A DNA stretch of 64,000 bases from Lagopus muta (lineage: Eukaryota > Chordata > Aves > Galliformes > Phasianidae), in the NCBI RefSeq assembly GCF_023343835.1, contig NW_026040168.1:501696-565695 (forward strand), written 5' to 3'. Each line of letters begins with the position of its first letter. The first letter of the stretch is position 1. Shown here one piece after another: positions 30,347 to 43,171 of this stretch. The notes under the pieces were generated by a model, which was given only the letters and a program-made list of their open reading frames with translations, had not been told where the DNA came from and ran no database searches. Made by a program: the position numbers and the translations under genes.

Positions 30347-32548
30347 GAGCAAATAATCCATATCTTTCTCTGTGCTGCTTTCGCTATTAAGCGAAGCAAA
30401 GTGAAAGGTGAATTTCCTGACCAGGAAATTCATTTCCTAGGTATGAAGTGGCAAGATGGCCGTCGTCATATCCCGACAGATGTGGTTGACAGAATCACTG
30501 CCACGTCTCCGCCCACTAATAAGAAAGAAGCACAATCCTTTCTGGGCATAGTGGGTTTTGGCAGAATGCATGTTCCAAACTACAGCCTCACTGTAAGCCC
30601 ACTTTATCAGGTGACACGGAAGAAGAATGATTTTGTGTGGGGTCCTGAGCAGCAGCAGGCTTTTGAGCAGATTAAACAAGAGATAGCCCGTGCTGTGGCC
30701 CTGGGGCCAGTACGGATAGAACAGGATGTGAAGAACATCCTCTACACTGCTGCTGGAGAGAAAGGCCCCACTTGGAGTTTGTGGCAAAGAGCCTCAGGAG
30801 AGACCCGAGGCCGACCCTTGGGATTCTGGAGTCGAGCCTACAGGGGGTCAGAGGAGGGCTACACTCCAACTGAAAAGGAGATCTTAGCTGCATATGAGGG
30901 GGTTCGGGCTGCTTCCGAAGTGGTCGGTACTGAAACACAGCTCCTTCTGGCACCTTGACTGCCAGTGTTGAACTGGATGTTCAAGGGAAAGGTTCCTTCC
31001 ACCCATCATGCTACTGATGCCACTTGGAGTAAGTGGATTGCACTGATTACACAACGAGCACGGATGGGGAACCTCAGCCGTCCAGGAATCCTAGAAGTCA
31101 TCATGGACTGGCCTGAAGGTAAAAAGTTTGGAACACCACCAGCAGAAGAAGTATCACGTGCTAAAGAAGCCCCACCATACAATGAACTACCAGAGGATGA
31201 AAAGAAATATGCCCTGTTCACAGATGGATCGTGTCGTATTGTGGGAAAGCATCGCAGATGGAAATCTGCTGTGTGGAGCCCCACACGACAAGTTGCTGAG
31301 GCCACCGAAGGGAAAGGAGAATCGAGCCAATTTGCAGAGGTAAAGGCTGTCCAACTGGCCTTAGATGTCGCTGAACGGGAGAGGTGGCCAATGCTCTATC
31401 TTTACACTGACTCATGGATGGTAGCAAATGCCTTATGGGGGTGGCTACAGCAGTGGGAGCAAAATAATTGGCAAAGAAAGGGCAAGCCTATTTGGGCTGC
31501 TGACCTATGGAAAGATATTGCTACCCGAACAAAAAATATGGTTATAAAGGTGCGTCATGTAGATGCTCATGTGCCCAAGAGTAGAGCTACAGAAGATCAG
31601 CGAAATAACCATCAGGTAGACCGAGCTGCCAGAATTGAGGTGGCTCAAATAGACCTGGACTGGCAGAACAAGGGTGAGTTATTTTTAGCTCGGTGGGCCC
31701 ATGAGACCTCAGGTCATCAAGGGAGAGACGCAACATACAAATGGGCCAGAGACCGAGGGGTGGACTTAGCTATGGATGCCATTGTACAAATCATTCATGA
31801 CTGTGATACATGCGCCACAATTAAACAAGCTAAGAGGATGAAACCTCTCTGGGAGGAAGGGCGATGGCAAAAGTACAAATATGGGGAGGCATGGCAGGTT
31901 GATTATATCACCTTGCCACGATCTCGCAATGGTAAGCATTATGTGCTCACCATGGTGGAGGCAACAACCGGGTGGCTTGAAACATATGCAGTACCCCATG
32001 CTACTGCCCGAAACACCATATTAGGTCTGGAGAGGCAAATCCTGTGGCGACATGGCACCCCAGAAAGGATTGAGTCAGATAATGGGACTCATTTTAAAAA
32101 TTCACTTGTGGATACTTGGGCCAGAGAACATGGCATCGAGTGGATTTATCATATCCCCTATCATGCACCAGCCTCTGGTAAGATCGAACGCTACAACGGG
32201 TTGTTAAAAACGATGTTGAAAGCAATGGGTGGCGGAACATTTAAACACTGGGAGAAGCATTTGGCAGAAGCCACCTGGCTGGTTAACACCAGAGGATCAA
32301 TCAGTCGAGATGGTCCTACCCAATCCAGCTCCCTACATATTGTAGAGGGAGATAAGGTCCCTGTAGTACATGTAAAGAACATGTTAGGAAAAGCAGTTTG
32401 GGTTTTTCCTGCTTCTGGGAAGGGCAAACCTATTCGCGGAACTGTCTTTGCCCAGGGACCTGGGTCCACCTGGTGGGTGATGCAGAAAAACGGGGATGTT
32501 CAGTGTGTACCACAAGGGAATTTGATGTTGGGGGAGTGCAGTCTGTAA
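30347..32548 (+). pseudogene. pol copy B, unit 3
   Basis: Consensus copy B: the shared TGA (30956-30958), then 527 open codons with all RNase H and integrase motifs. Confidence 0.93.
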
Positions 32549-32594
32549 TCCCATGTGCTAAGCATGATGTAGTGATGTAGAATAAGGGGTGGAA

Positions 32595-33120
32595 TGTCAT
32601 GGTTTTATGATTTTTGGTCATCAGTATTCAACACCATAACATCATGTAATGCACTGGGGGTGGGGTTTGATATCTGCCGAATGTTCGTCCGTCGGAGAAG
32701 AACTACTTTTCCCCAGGAGACTTTGCGGTCAGCAAGGGGATATAACTCCAAGCAAGGTCACCTGATCCTTCTTCTTCGCCTGCTCTTCGCTGTCTGCTCT
32801 TCGCTGTCTGCGCTTCGCTATCTGCGTTTCGCCGCCTGCGCTTCGCCGTCTGTACTTCAGTCACTCAACTGGACTGCACTTCTCACCCCAGCATTGTGGT
32901 GAGGTCTATACAATTCAAACAGACTCTCTCTCTCTCTCTCTCTCATTGTATTTTACTAATACTATATTTAGTAAAATCATTTGTTCCACCTCAGATCAGT
33001 GCTGTTGTTTTCAAGTATTTTGGGGTCCCCTGCTTCCCCTTTCCCAGAGGTGCGGATCCGCAGATCCCTCCGCCCTGCTGGTCACGGAACTGGGCCGGAC
33101 CAGCCCATAAACCGTTGACA
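32595..33120 (+). mobile_element. Type-c LTR with 42-bp expansion, unit 3/4 boundary
   Basis: 526 bp. The CTTCGC-TCTGCG type repeats around 32776-32850 are expanded by 42 bp relative to all other copies, a local tandem gain inside U3. Confidence 0.93.
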
Positions 33121-33546
33121 ATTTATTAGCTTCAATTCTGATTATATCGTATTATAGTGTGTTATCTTGCATTCTGATAATATACTTCGTAAATTAGTTT
33201 GTTTCTCCTTAGATCGGTGCCGCTGTTTTTAATTGTTTTGGGGTCCCCTGTTTCCTTTTACCGGAGGCGCGGATCTGCGGATCCCTGCGCCCCGCTCGTC
33301 ACGGAACTGGGCCGAACCAGCCCGTAAACCGTTGACATTCTTGGTGGAGAATGCGGGCACAGGCTGTTTTTTAGCTTTTTAGAATGAATCTCTCTCTGCT
33401 CTCGGAGAGCTTCATTGGGAAAGTTTATCTTGTTCACCGGTGCTCACTGAAAACTTGACCTTGAAAGTCTAGGCGGACTGCCAGTGTTCGGGGATATTTG
33501 TAAACTTTGAGCACTGCTATCTTGCTCCCGTAAAGAGAGAAAAAAA

Positions 33547-34017
33547 ATGATTTCACTTTCTCTTTTAAACCTGTTTGCAGAGGGAGCTGCTAATTTCACA
33601 GAACTTGGGATTTTTAAACAGGCTCCCAGTCTCTCCTTTGAATCCTTTATGAGGTTTTTGAATGCTCACCTGATGGCTTTGTTAATCTCCCTGAATTTAC
33701 TGTTCATTATTTCAGTCAGTTTTTGAATTTATTGTATTTTGAGGAAGCCTTCCCCAAAACCAGAGAATATTGAATGGCAGGGAGTGTGGAGAGGCTTGGG
33801 AGAGATTTTAGAGAGATGGACATCTTCGGTGTCATGCAACTTTACTCCTGAACACCTGAAAGACCCTGAAAGCTTAAGCATTTATTTGAGACAGGAATGT
33901 TGCGGCTCAGGCAGATCTGAGGAGGCACAAATGATTTGGGGCCTGGCTAATGCTTATCGGGCCTTATTCAATAGCATCCCAAAAAGGGACAGAGTTTGTG
34001 AAATTGAGAGTGTCTGA
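33547..34017 (+). pseudogene. gag 5' fragment, unit 4
   Basis: Same structure and internal TGA as in unit 1. Confidence 0.78.
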
Positions 34018-34214
34018 GAGCTGAGAGGGAGAATCTCAGGGCTGAGAAGGAGAGTTTCCAGGAGAGACTCCGAGCCGAGAGGGAGAATCTCCAGGTCCAG
34101 AGAGTCTCCTAGTTGAGAAACAGAGTCTCCAAACGCAAAGAGAAAGTCTCCAAGCTGAAGTCGAGAATCTCTGAGCTGATAGAAGGAATCTCCAATCTCA
34201 ACGAGATGCCTTCG

Positions 34215-35529
34215 AATCGTGTCGTATTGTGGGAAAGCATCGCAGATGGAAATCTGCTGTGTGGAGCCCCACACGACAAGTTGCAGAGGCCACCGAAGGG
34301 AAAGGAGAATCAAGCCAATTTGCAGAGGTAAAGGCTGTCCAGCTGGCCTTAGATGTTGCTGAGCGGGAGAGGGGGCCAATGCTCTATCTTTACACTGACT
34401 CATGGATGGTGGCAAATGCCTTATGGGGGTGGTTACAGCAGTGGAAGCAAAATAACTGGCAAAGAAGGGGTAATCCTATTTGGGCTGCTGAACTGAGGAA
34501 AGACATTGCTGCCCGAGTAAAGAATATGTTTGTGAAGGTGCGCCATGTAGATGCTCATTTGCCCAAGATTCGGGCTACTGTAGAACAGGAAAATAACCAT
34601 CAGGTAGACCGAGCTGCCAAAATTAAGGTGGCTCGAATAGACCTGGACTGGCAGAACAAGGGTGAATTATTTCTAGCTCGGTGGGCCCATGAGACCTCAG
34701 GTCATCAAGGAAGAGATGCAACATACAAATGGGCTAGAGACCGAGGGGTGGACTGAACTATGGATGCCATTGCACAGGCTATTCATAACGGTGAAACGTG
34801 TCATCATCAAACAAGCCAAGAGGATGAAACCTCTCTGGGAGGAAGGGCGATGGCAAAAGTACAAATATGGGGAGGCATGGCAGGTTGATTATATCACCTT
34901 GCCACGATCTCGCAATGGTAAGCATTATGTGCTCACCATGGTGGAGGCAACAACCGGGTGGCTTGAAACATTTGCAGTACCGCACGCTACCGCCCGAAAC
35001 ACCATATTAGGGCTTGGGGAAACAAGTCCTGTGGCGACATGGCACCCCAGAAAGGATTGAGTCAGATAATGGGACTCATTTCAAAAATTCTCTTGTAAAT
35101 ACTTGGGCCAAAGATCATGGCATCGAGTGGATTTATCATATCCCCTATCATGCACCATCCTCTGGTAAAATTGAACACTACAATGGGTTGCTAAAAACCA
35201 TGTTGAAAGCAATGGGTGGCGGAACATTTAAGCATTGGGATAAACATTTGGCAGAAGCCACCTGGTTAGTCAATAGTAGAGGATCAATCAATCGCGATGG
35301 TCCTGCTAGCTCCCTACATACTGTCAAGGGAGATAAGGTTCCTGTAGTACATGTAAAGAACATGCTGGGAAAAGCGGTTTGGGTCTTTCCAGGTTCTGGG
35401 AAGGGCAAAACTCTTCGTGGAACTGTTTTTGCCCAGGGGCCTGGGTCCACTTGGTGGGTGATGCAGAGAAACGGGGATGTTCAGTGTGAACCACAAGGGA
35501 ATTTGATGATGGGGGAGTGCAGCCAGTAA
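34215..35529 (+). pseudogene. pol copy A with small B patch, unit 4
   Basis: The shared breaks are all present. At about 34918-34947 it reads NGKHYVLTMVEATTG, the copy B wording, and then returns to copy A (FAVPHA). Confidence 0.9.
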
Positions 35530-35636
35530 TTCCATGTAAATACACAGATTTTTGTGTGTGCGTGTGTTTAATGTTTGATAATTACTGTTTGTATATATAT
35601 TAAGCACGATGTAGTGATGTAGAATAAGGGGTGAAA

Positions 35637-36169
35637 TGTCATGGTTTTGTGATTTTTGTCTTTCGGTATTCCACATCATAACATCATGAGGGGCAATGGG
35701 ACTTAAAATGTCAATGCTCAAGTCCAGGGTACCTGCCCTGAAGAGAAGGAGAACTAAATTCCCCAGTGGACCTTGCCGTCAGGGAGAGGAGGTTTAACTC
35801 CTGGCAAGGTCACCTGATTGTTTCTTACTCACCTGCCCTTTGTCATGGGCGCTGCTCCTGTCTCCCTGCTGCTCAAATGGACTGTGCATCTCACCTCAGC
35901 GTTGTGGTGAGGCCTATCCACCTTTCGGACATTCTCTCTCTCATTATATTTGATTTATTAGCTTCAATTCTGATTATATTGTATTACAGTGTGTTATCTT
36001 GCATTCCGATAATATACTTCGTAAATTAGTTTGTTTCTCCTCAGATCGGTGCCGCTGTTTTTAATTATTTTGGGGTCCCCTGTTTCCTTTTTCCGGAGGC
36101 GCGGATCTGCGGATACCGCCGCCCCGCTCATCACTGAACTGGGCTGAACCAGCCCGTAAACCGTTGACA
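35637..36169 (+). mobile_element. Type-b LTR, unit 4
   Basis: 533 bp; TACAG follows at 36170. Confidence 0.93.
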
Positions 36170-36405
36170 TACAGGGATATGTACTTTGAATTGGGGCAGT
36201 GACACTTTAATGCCCCATACACTGCATGAAGTTTTAATGTGGAATACTGAAGCCCAAAAACAAAAAAACAAAAAACAAAAACAAAAAACAAAGAACCATG
36301 ACATTCCACCCCTTATTCTACATCGTTACATCTTGCTTAAAACACATATACATACATACAAACAAACAAAAAAAGATTAAAATGCAAAAGAGAAAAGAGA
36401 AAAAA

Positions 36406-38607
36406 GAGCAAATAATCCATATCTTTCTCTGTGCTGCTTTCGCTATTAAGCGAAGCAAAGTGAAAGGTGAATTTCCTGACCAGGAAATTCATTTCCTAGG
36501 TATGAAGTGGCAAGATGGCCGTCGTCATATCCCGACAGATGTGGTTGACAGAATCACTGCCACGTCTCCGCCCACTAATAAGAAAGAAGCACAATCCTTT
36601 CTGGGCATAGTGGGTTTTGGCAGAATGCATGTTCCAAACTACAGCCTCACTGTAAGCCCACTTTATCAGGTGACACGGAAGAAGAATGATTTTGTGTGGG
36701 GTCCTGAGCAGCAGCAGGCTTTTGAGCAGATTAAACAAGAGATAGCCCGTGCTGTGGCCCTGGGGCCAGTACAGATAGAACAGGATGTGAAGAACATCCT
36801 CTACACTGCTGCTGGAGAGAAAGGCCCCACTTGGAGTTTGTGGCAAAGAGCCTCAGGAGAGACCCGAGGCCGACCCTTGGGATTCTGGAGTCGAGCCTAC
36901 AGGGGGTCAGAGGAGGGCTACACTCCAACTGAAAAGGAGATCTTAGCTGCATATGAGGGGGTTCGGGCTGCTTCCGAAGTGGTCGGTACTGAAACACAGC
37001 TCCTTCTGGCACCTTGACTGCCAGTGTTGAACTGGATGTTCAAGGGAAAGGTTCCTTCCACCCATCATGCTACTGATGCCACTTGGAGTAAGTGGATTGC
37101 ACTGATTACACAACGAGCACGGATGGGGAACCTCAGCCGTCCAGGAATCCTAGAAGTCATCATGGACTGGCCTGAAGGTAAAAAGTTTGGAACACCACCA
37201 GCAGAAGAAGTATCACGTGCTAAAGAAGCCCCACCATACAATGAACTACCAGAGGATGAAAAGAAATATGCCCTGTTCACAGATGGATCGTGTCGTATTG
37301 TGGGAAAGCATCGCAGATGGAAATCTGCTGTGTGGAGCCCCACACGACAAGTTGCTGAGGCCACCGAAGGGAAAGGAGAATCGAGCCAATTTGCAGAGGT
37401 AAAGGCTGTCCAACTGGCCTTAGATGTCGCTGAACGGGAGAGGTGGCCAATGCTCTATCTTTACACTGACTCATGGATGGTAGCAAATGCCTTATGGGGG
37501 TGGCTACAGCAGTGGGAGCAAAATAATTGGCAAAGAAAGGGCAAGCCTATTTGGGCTGCTGACCTATGGAAAGATATTGCTACCCGAACAAAAAATATGG
37601 TTATAAGGGTGCGTCATGTAGATGCTCATGTGCCCAAGAGTAGAGCTACAGAAGATCAGCGAAATAACCATCAGGTAGACCGAGCTGCCAGAATTGAGGT
37701 GGCTCAAATAGACCTGGACTGGCAGAACAAGGGTGAGTTATTTTTAGCTCGGTGGGCCCATGAGACCTCAGGTCATCAAGGGAGAGACGCAACATACAAA
37801 TGGGCCAGAGACCGAGGGGTGGACTTAGCTATGGATGCCATTGTACAAATCATTCATGACTGTGATACATGCGCCACAATTAAACAAGCTAAGAGGATGA
37901 AACCTCTCTGGGAGGAAGGGCGATGGCAAAAGTACAAATATGGGGAGGCATGGCAGGTTGATTATATCACCTTGCCACGATCTCGCAATGGTAAGCATTA
38001 TGTGCTCACCATGGTGGAGGCAACAACCGGGTGGCTTGAAACATATGCAGTACCCCATGCTACTGCCCGAAACACCATATTAGGTCTGGAGAGGCAAATC
38101 CTGTGGCGACATGGCACCCCAGAAAGGATTGAGTCAGATAATGGGACTCATTTTAAAAATTCACTTGTGGATACTTGGGCCAGAGAACATGGCATCGAGT
38201 GGATTTATCATATCCCCTATCATGCACCAGCCTCTGGTAAGATCGAACGCTACAGCGGGTTGTTAAAAACGATGTTGAAAGCAATGGGTGGCGGAACATT
38301 TAAACACTGGGAGAAGCATTTGGCAGAAGCCACCTGGCTGGTTAACACCAGAGGATCAATCAGTCGAGATGGTCCTACCCAATCCAGCTCCCTACATATT
38401 GTAGAGGGAGATAAGGTCCCTGTAGTACATGTAAAGAACATGTTAGGAAAAGCAGTTTGGGTTTTTCCTGCTTCTGGGAAGGGCAAACCTATTCGCGGAA
38501 CTGTCTTTGCCCAGGGACCTGGGTCCACCTGGTGGGTGATGCAGAAAAACGGGGATGTTCAGTGTGTACCACAAGGGAATTTGATGTTGGGGGAGTGCAG
38601 TCTGTAA
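36406..38607 (+). pseudogene. pol copy B, unit 4
   Basis: Shared TGA, then 527 open codons. Private changes: Arg-to-Gln near 36773, Lys-to-Arg near 37606, and Asn-to-Ser just after the catalytic Glu (IERYSG, near 38255). Confidence 0.93.
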
Positions 38608-38653
38608 TCCCATGTGTTAAGCATGATGTAGTGATGTAGAATAAGGGGTGGAA

Positions 38654-39134
38654 TGTCATGGTTTTATGATTTTTGGTCATCAGTATTCCACACCATAACA
38701 TCATGTAATGCACTGGGGGTGGGGTTTGATATCTGCCGAATGTTCGTCCGTCGGAGAACTACTTTTCCCCAGGAGACTTTGCGGTCAGCAAGGGGATATA
38801 ACTCCAAGCAAGGTCACCTGATCCTGCTTCTTCGCCTGCTCTTCGCTTTCTGCGCTTTGCCGTCTGTACTTCAGTCACTCAACTGGACTGCACTTCTCAC
38901 CCCAGCATTGTGGTGAGGTCTATACAATTCAAACAGACTCTCTCTCTCTCTCTCTCTCATTGTATTTTACTAATACTATATTTAGTAAAATCATTTGTTC
39001 CACCTCAGATCAGTGCTGTTGTTTTCAAGTATTTTGGGGTCCCCTGCTTCCCCTTTCCCAGAGGCGCGGATCCGCAGATCCCTCCGCCCTGCTGGTCACA
39101 GAACTGGGCCGGACCAGCCCATAAACCGTTGACA
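38654..39134 (+). mobile_element. Type-c LTR, 3-bp deletion form, unit 4/5 boundary
   Basis: 481 bp. It lacks 3 bp in the GGAGAAGAACTAC segment, a deletion shared with the LTRs at 41597 and 59645. It has GAGGCGCGG and CACAGAACTG variants, and CTTTCTGCGCTTTGCC. Confidence 0.93.
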
Positions 39135-39560
39135 ATTTATTAGCTTCAATTCTGATTATATCGTATTATAGTGTGTTATCTTGCATTCTGATAATATACT
39201 TCGTAAATTAGTTTGTTTCTCCTCAGATCGGTGCCGCTGTTTTTAATTATTTTGGGGTCCCCTGTTTCCTTTTACCGGAGGCGCGGATCTGCGGATCCCT
39301 GCGCCCCGCTCGTCACGGAACTGGGCCGAACCAGCCCGTAAACCGTTGACATTCTTGGTGGAGAATGCGGGCACAGGCTGTTTTTTAGCTTTTTAGAATG
39401 AATCTCTCTCTGCTCTCGGAGAGCTTCGTTGGGAAAGTTTATCTTGTTCACCGGTGCTCACTGAAAACTTGACCTTGAAAGTCTAGGCGGACTGCCAGTG
39501 TTCGGGGATATTTGTAAACTTTGAGCACTGCTATCTTGCTCCCGTAAAGAGAGAAAAAAA

Positions 39561-40031
39561 ATGATTTCACTTTCTCTTTTAAACCTGTTTGCAGAGGGAG
39601 CTGCTAATTTCACAGAACTTGGGATTTTTAAACAGGCTCCCAGTCTCTCCTTTGAATCCTTTATGAGGTTTTTGAATGCTCACCTGATGGCTTTGTTAAT
39701 CTCCCTGAATTTACTGTTCATTATTTCAGTCAGTTTTTGAATTTATTGTATTTTGAGGAAGCCTTCCCCAAAACCAGAGAATATTGAATGGCAGGGAGTG
39801 TGGAGAGGCTTGGGAGAGATTTTAGAGAGATGGACATCTTCGGTGTCATGCAACTTTACTCCTGAACACCTGAAAGACCCTGAAAGCTTAAGCATTTATT
39901 TGAGACAGGAATGTTGCGGCTCAGGCAGATCTGAGGAGGCACAAATGATTTGGGGCCTGGCTAATGCTTATCGGGCCTTATTCAATAGCATCCCAAAAAG
40001 GGACAGAGTTTGTGAAATTGAGAGTGTCTGA
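39561..40031 (+). pseudogene. gag 5' fragment, unit 5
   Basis: Same structure and internal TGA as in unit 1. Confidence 0.78.
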
Positions 40032-40228
40032 GAGCTGAGAGGGAGAATCTCAGGGCTGAGAAGGAGAGTTTCCAGGAGAGACTCCGAGCCGAGAGGGAGA
40101 ATCTCCAGGTCCAGAGAGTCTCCTAGTTGAGAAACAGAGTCTCCAAACGCAAAGAGAAAGTCTCCAAGCTGAAGTCGAGAATCTCTGAGCTGATAGAAGG
40201 AATCTCCAATCTCAACGAGATGCCTTCG

Positions 40229-41550
40229 AATCGTGTCGTATTGTGGGAAAGCATCGCAGATGGAAATCTGCTGTGTGGAGCCCCACACGACAAGTTGCAG
40301 AGGCCACCGAAGGGAAAGGAGAATCAAGCCAATTTGCAGAGGTAAAGGCTGTCCAGCTGGCCTTAGATGTTGCTGAGCGGGAGAGGGGGCCAATGCTCTA
40401 TCTTTACACTGACTCATGGATGGTGGCAAATGCCTTATGGGGGTGGTTACAGCAGTGGAAGCAAAATAACTGGCAAAGAAGGGGTAATCCTATTTGGGCT
40501 GCTGAACTGAGGAAAGACATTGCTGCCCGAGTAAAGAATATGTTTGTGAAGGTGCGCCATGTAGATGCTCATTTGCCCAAGATTCGGGCTACTGTAGAAC
40601 AGGAAAATAACCATCAGGTAGACCGAGCTGCCAAAATTAAGGTGGCTCGAATAGACCTGGACTGGCAGAACAAGGGTGAATTATTTCTAGCTCGGTGGGC
40701 CCATGAGACCTCAGGTCATCAAGGGAGAGACGCAACATACAAATGGGCCAGAGACCGAGGGGTGGACTTAGCTATGGATGCCATTGTACAAATCATTCAT
40801 GACTGTGATACATGCGCCACAATTAAACAAGCTAAGAGGATGAAACCTCTCTGGGAGGAAGGGCGATGGCAAAAGTACAAATATGGGGAGGCATGGCAGG
40901 TTGATTATATCACCTTGCCACGATCTCGCAATGGTAAGCATTATGTGCTCACCATGGTGGAGGCAACAACCGGGTGGCTTGAAACATATGCAGTACCCCA
41001 TGCTACTGCCCGAAACACCATATTAGGTCTGGAGAGGCAAATCCTGTGGCGACATGGCACCCCAGAAAGGATTGAGTCAGATAATGGGACTCATTTTAAA
41101 AATTCACTTGTGGATACTTGGGCCAGAGAACATGGCATCGAGTGGATTTATCATATCCCCTATCATGCACCAGCCTCTGGTAAGATCGAACGCTACAACG
41201 GGTTGTTAAAAACGATGTTGAAAGCAATGGGTGGCGGAACATTTAAACACTGGGAGAAGCATTTGGCAGAAGCCACCTGGCTGGTTAACACCAGAGGATC
41301 AATCAGTCGAGATGGTCCTACCCAATCCAGCTCCCTACATATTGTAGAGGGAGATAAGGTCCCTGTAGTACATGTAAAGAACATGTTAGGAAAAGCAGTT
41401 TGGGTTTTTCCTGCTTCTGGGAAGGGCAAACCTATTCGCGGAACTGTCTTTGCCCAGGGACCTGGGTCCACCTGGTGGGTGATGCAGAAAAACGGGGATG
41501 TTCAGTGTGTACCACAAGGGAATTTGATGTTGGGGGAGTGCAGTCTGTAA
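40229..41550 (+). pseudogene. Hybrid A/B pol, unit 5
   Basis: Open from 40243 to 41550 (435 codons). The first part is copy A (RAKVKNMFVKV-like RNase H wording, YTDSW, QVDRAAKI). The second part is copy B (CDTC, QVDY, ESDNGTH, SGKIERYNG). The switch lies within 37 identical bases at 40688-40724. The product would be a nearly complete integrase behind an RNase H that lacks its first Asp motif, and it is the longest integrase-region frame besides copy B. The lack of a natural start makes expression doubtful. Confidence 0.93.
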
Positions 41551-41596
41551 TCCCATGTGTTAAGCATGATGTAGTGATGTAGAATAAGGGGTGGAA

Positions 41597-42077
41597 TGTC
41601 ATGGTTTTATGATTTTTGGTCATCAGTATTCCACACCATAACATCATGTAATGCACTGGGGGTGGGGTTTGATATCTGCTGAATGTTCGTCCGTCGGAGA
41701 ACTACTTTTCCCCAGGAGACTTTGCGGTCAGCAAGGGGATATAACTCCAAGCAAGGTCACCTGATCCTGCTTCTTCGCCTGCTCTTCGCTGTCTGCGCTT
41801 CGCCGTCTGTACTTCAGTCACTCAACTGGACTGCACTTCTCACCCCAGCATTGTGGTGAGGTCTATACAATTCAAACAGACTCTCTCTCTCTCTCTCTCT
41901 CATTGTATTTTACTAATACTATATTTAGTAAAATCATTTGTTCCACCTCAGATCAGTGCTGTTGTTTTCAAGTATTTTGGGGTCCCCTGCTTCCCCTTTC
42001 CCAGAGGCGCGGATCCGCAGATCCCTCCGCCCTGCTGGTCACAGAACTGGGCCGGACCAGCCCATAAACCGTTGACA
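41597..42077 (+). mobile_element. Type-c LTR, 3-bp deletion form, unit 5/6 boundary
   Basis: 481 bp. It shares the deletion and CACAGAACTG with the LTR at 38654. A private TCTGCTGAATG change lies near 41678. Confidence 0.93.
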
Positions 42078-42503
42078 ATTTATTAGCTTCAATTCTGATT
42101 ATATCGTATTATAGTGTGTTATCTTGCATTCTGATAATATACTTCGTAAATTAGTTTGTTTCTCCTCAGATCGGTGCCGCTGTTTTTAATTATTTTGGGG
42201 TCCCCTGTTTCCTTTTACCGGAGGCGCGGATCTGCGGATCCCTGCGCCCCGCTCGTCACGGAACTGGGCCGAACCAGCCCGTAAACCGTTGACATTCTTG
42301 GTGGAGAATGCGGGCACAGGCTGTTTTTTAGCTTTTTAGAATGAATCTCTCTCTGCTCTCGGAGAGCTTCGTTGGGAAAGTTTATCTTGTTCACCGGTGC
42401 TCACTGAAAACTTGACCTTGAAAGTCTAGGCGGACTGCCAGTGTTCGGGGATATTTGTAAACTTTGAGCACTGCTATCTTGCTCCCGTAAAGAGAGAAAA
42501 AAA

Positions 42504-42974
42504 ATGATTTCACTTTCTCTTTTAAACCTGTTTGCAGAGGGAGCTGCTAATTTCACAGAACTTGGGATTTTTAAACAGGCTCCCAGTCTCTCCTTTGAAT
42601 CCTTTATGAGGTTTTTGAATGCTCACCTGATGGCTTTGTTAATCTCCCTGAATTTACTGTTCATTATTTCAGTCAGTTTTTGAATTTATTGTATTTTGAG
42701 GAAGCCTTCCCCAAAACCAGAGAATATTGAATGGCAGGGAGTGTGGAGAGGCTTGGGAGAGATTTTAGAGAGATGGACATCTTCGGTGTCATGCAACTTT
42801 ACTCCTGAACACCTGAAAGACCCTGAAAGCTTAAGCATTTATTTGAGACAGGAATGTTGCGGCTCAGGCAGATCTGAGGAGGCACAAATGATTTGGGGCC
42901 TGGCTAATGCTTATCGGGCCTTATTCAATAGCATCCCAAAAAGGGACAGAGTTTGTGAAATTGAGAGTGTCTGA
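42504..42974 (+). pseudogene. gag 5' fragment, unit 6
   Basis: Same structure and internal TGA as in unit 1. Confidence 0.78.
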
Positions 42975-43171
42975 GAGCTGAGAGGGAGAATCTCAGGGCT
43001 GAGAAGGAGAGTTTCCAGGAGAGACTCCGAGCCGAGAGGGAGAATCTCCAGGTCCAGAGAGTCTCCTAGTTGAGAAACAGAGTCTCCAAACGCAAAGAGA
43101 AAGTCTCCAAGCTGAAGTCGAGAATCTCTGAGCTGATAGAAGGAATCTCCAATCTCAACGAGATGCCTTCG

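Larger units (their letters stand above)
26576..32594 (+). repeat. Array unit 3 (6019 bp)
   Basis: R-U5 27060-27276, primer site 27281-27298, inverted type-a piece 30111-30244. The extra 2 bp come from a copy B patch inside copy A at 28673-28758. Confidence 0.95.
32595..38653 (+). repeat. Array unit 4 (6059 bp)
   Basis: R-U5 33121-33337, primer site 33342-33359, inverted type-a piece 36170-36303. The 42 extra bp lie in the type-c LTR. It is the first unit with AGGCGGAC in the leader (units 1-3 have AGGTGGAC). Its inverted LTR piece has CACTGCATG, shared only with unit 8. Confidence 0.95.
38654..41596 (+). repeat. Array unit 5, short hybrid unit (2943 bp)
   Basis: R-U5 39135-39351, primer site 39356-39373, gag, then one hybrid pol. 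Relative to a full unit 3071 bp are missing: the second half of copy A, the type-b LTR, the inverted piece and the first half of copy B. A 3-bp LTR deletion accounts for the rest. Confidence 0.95.
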
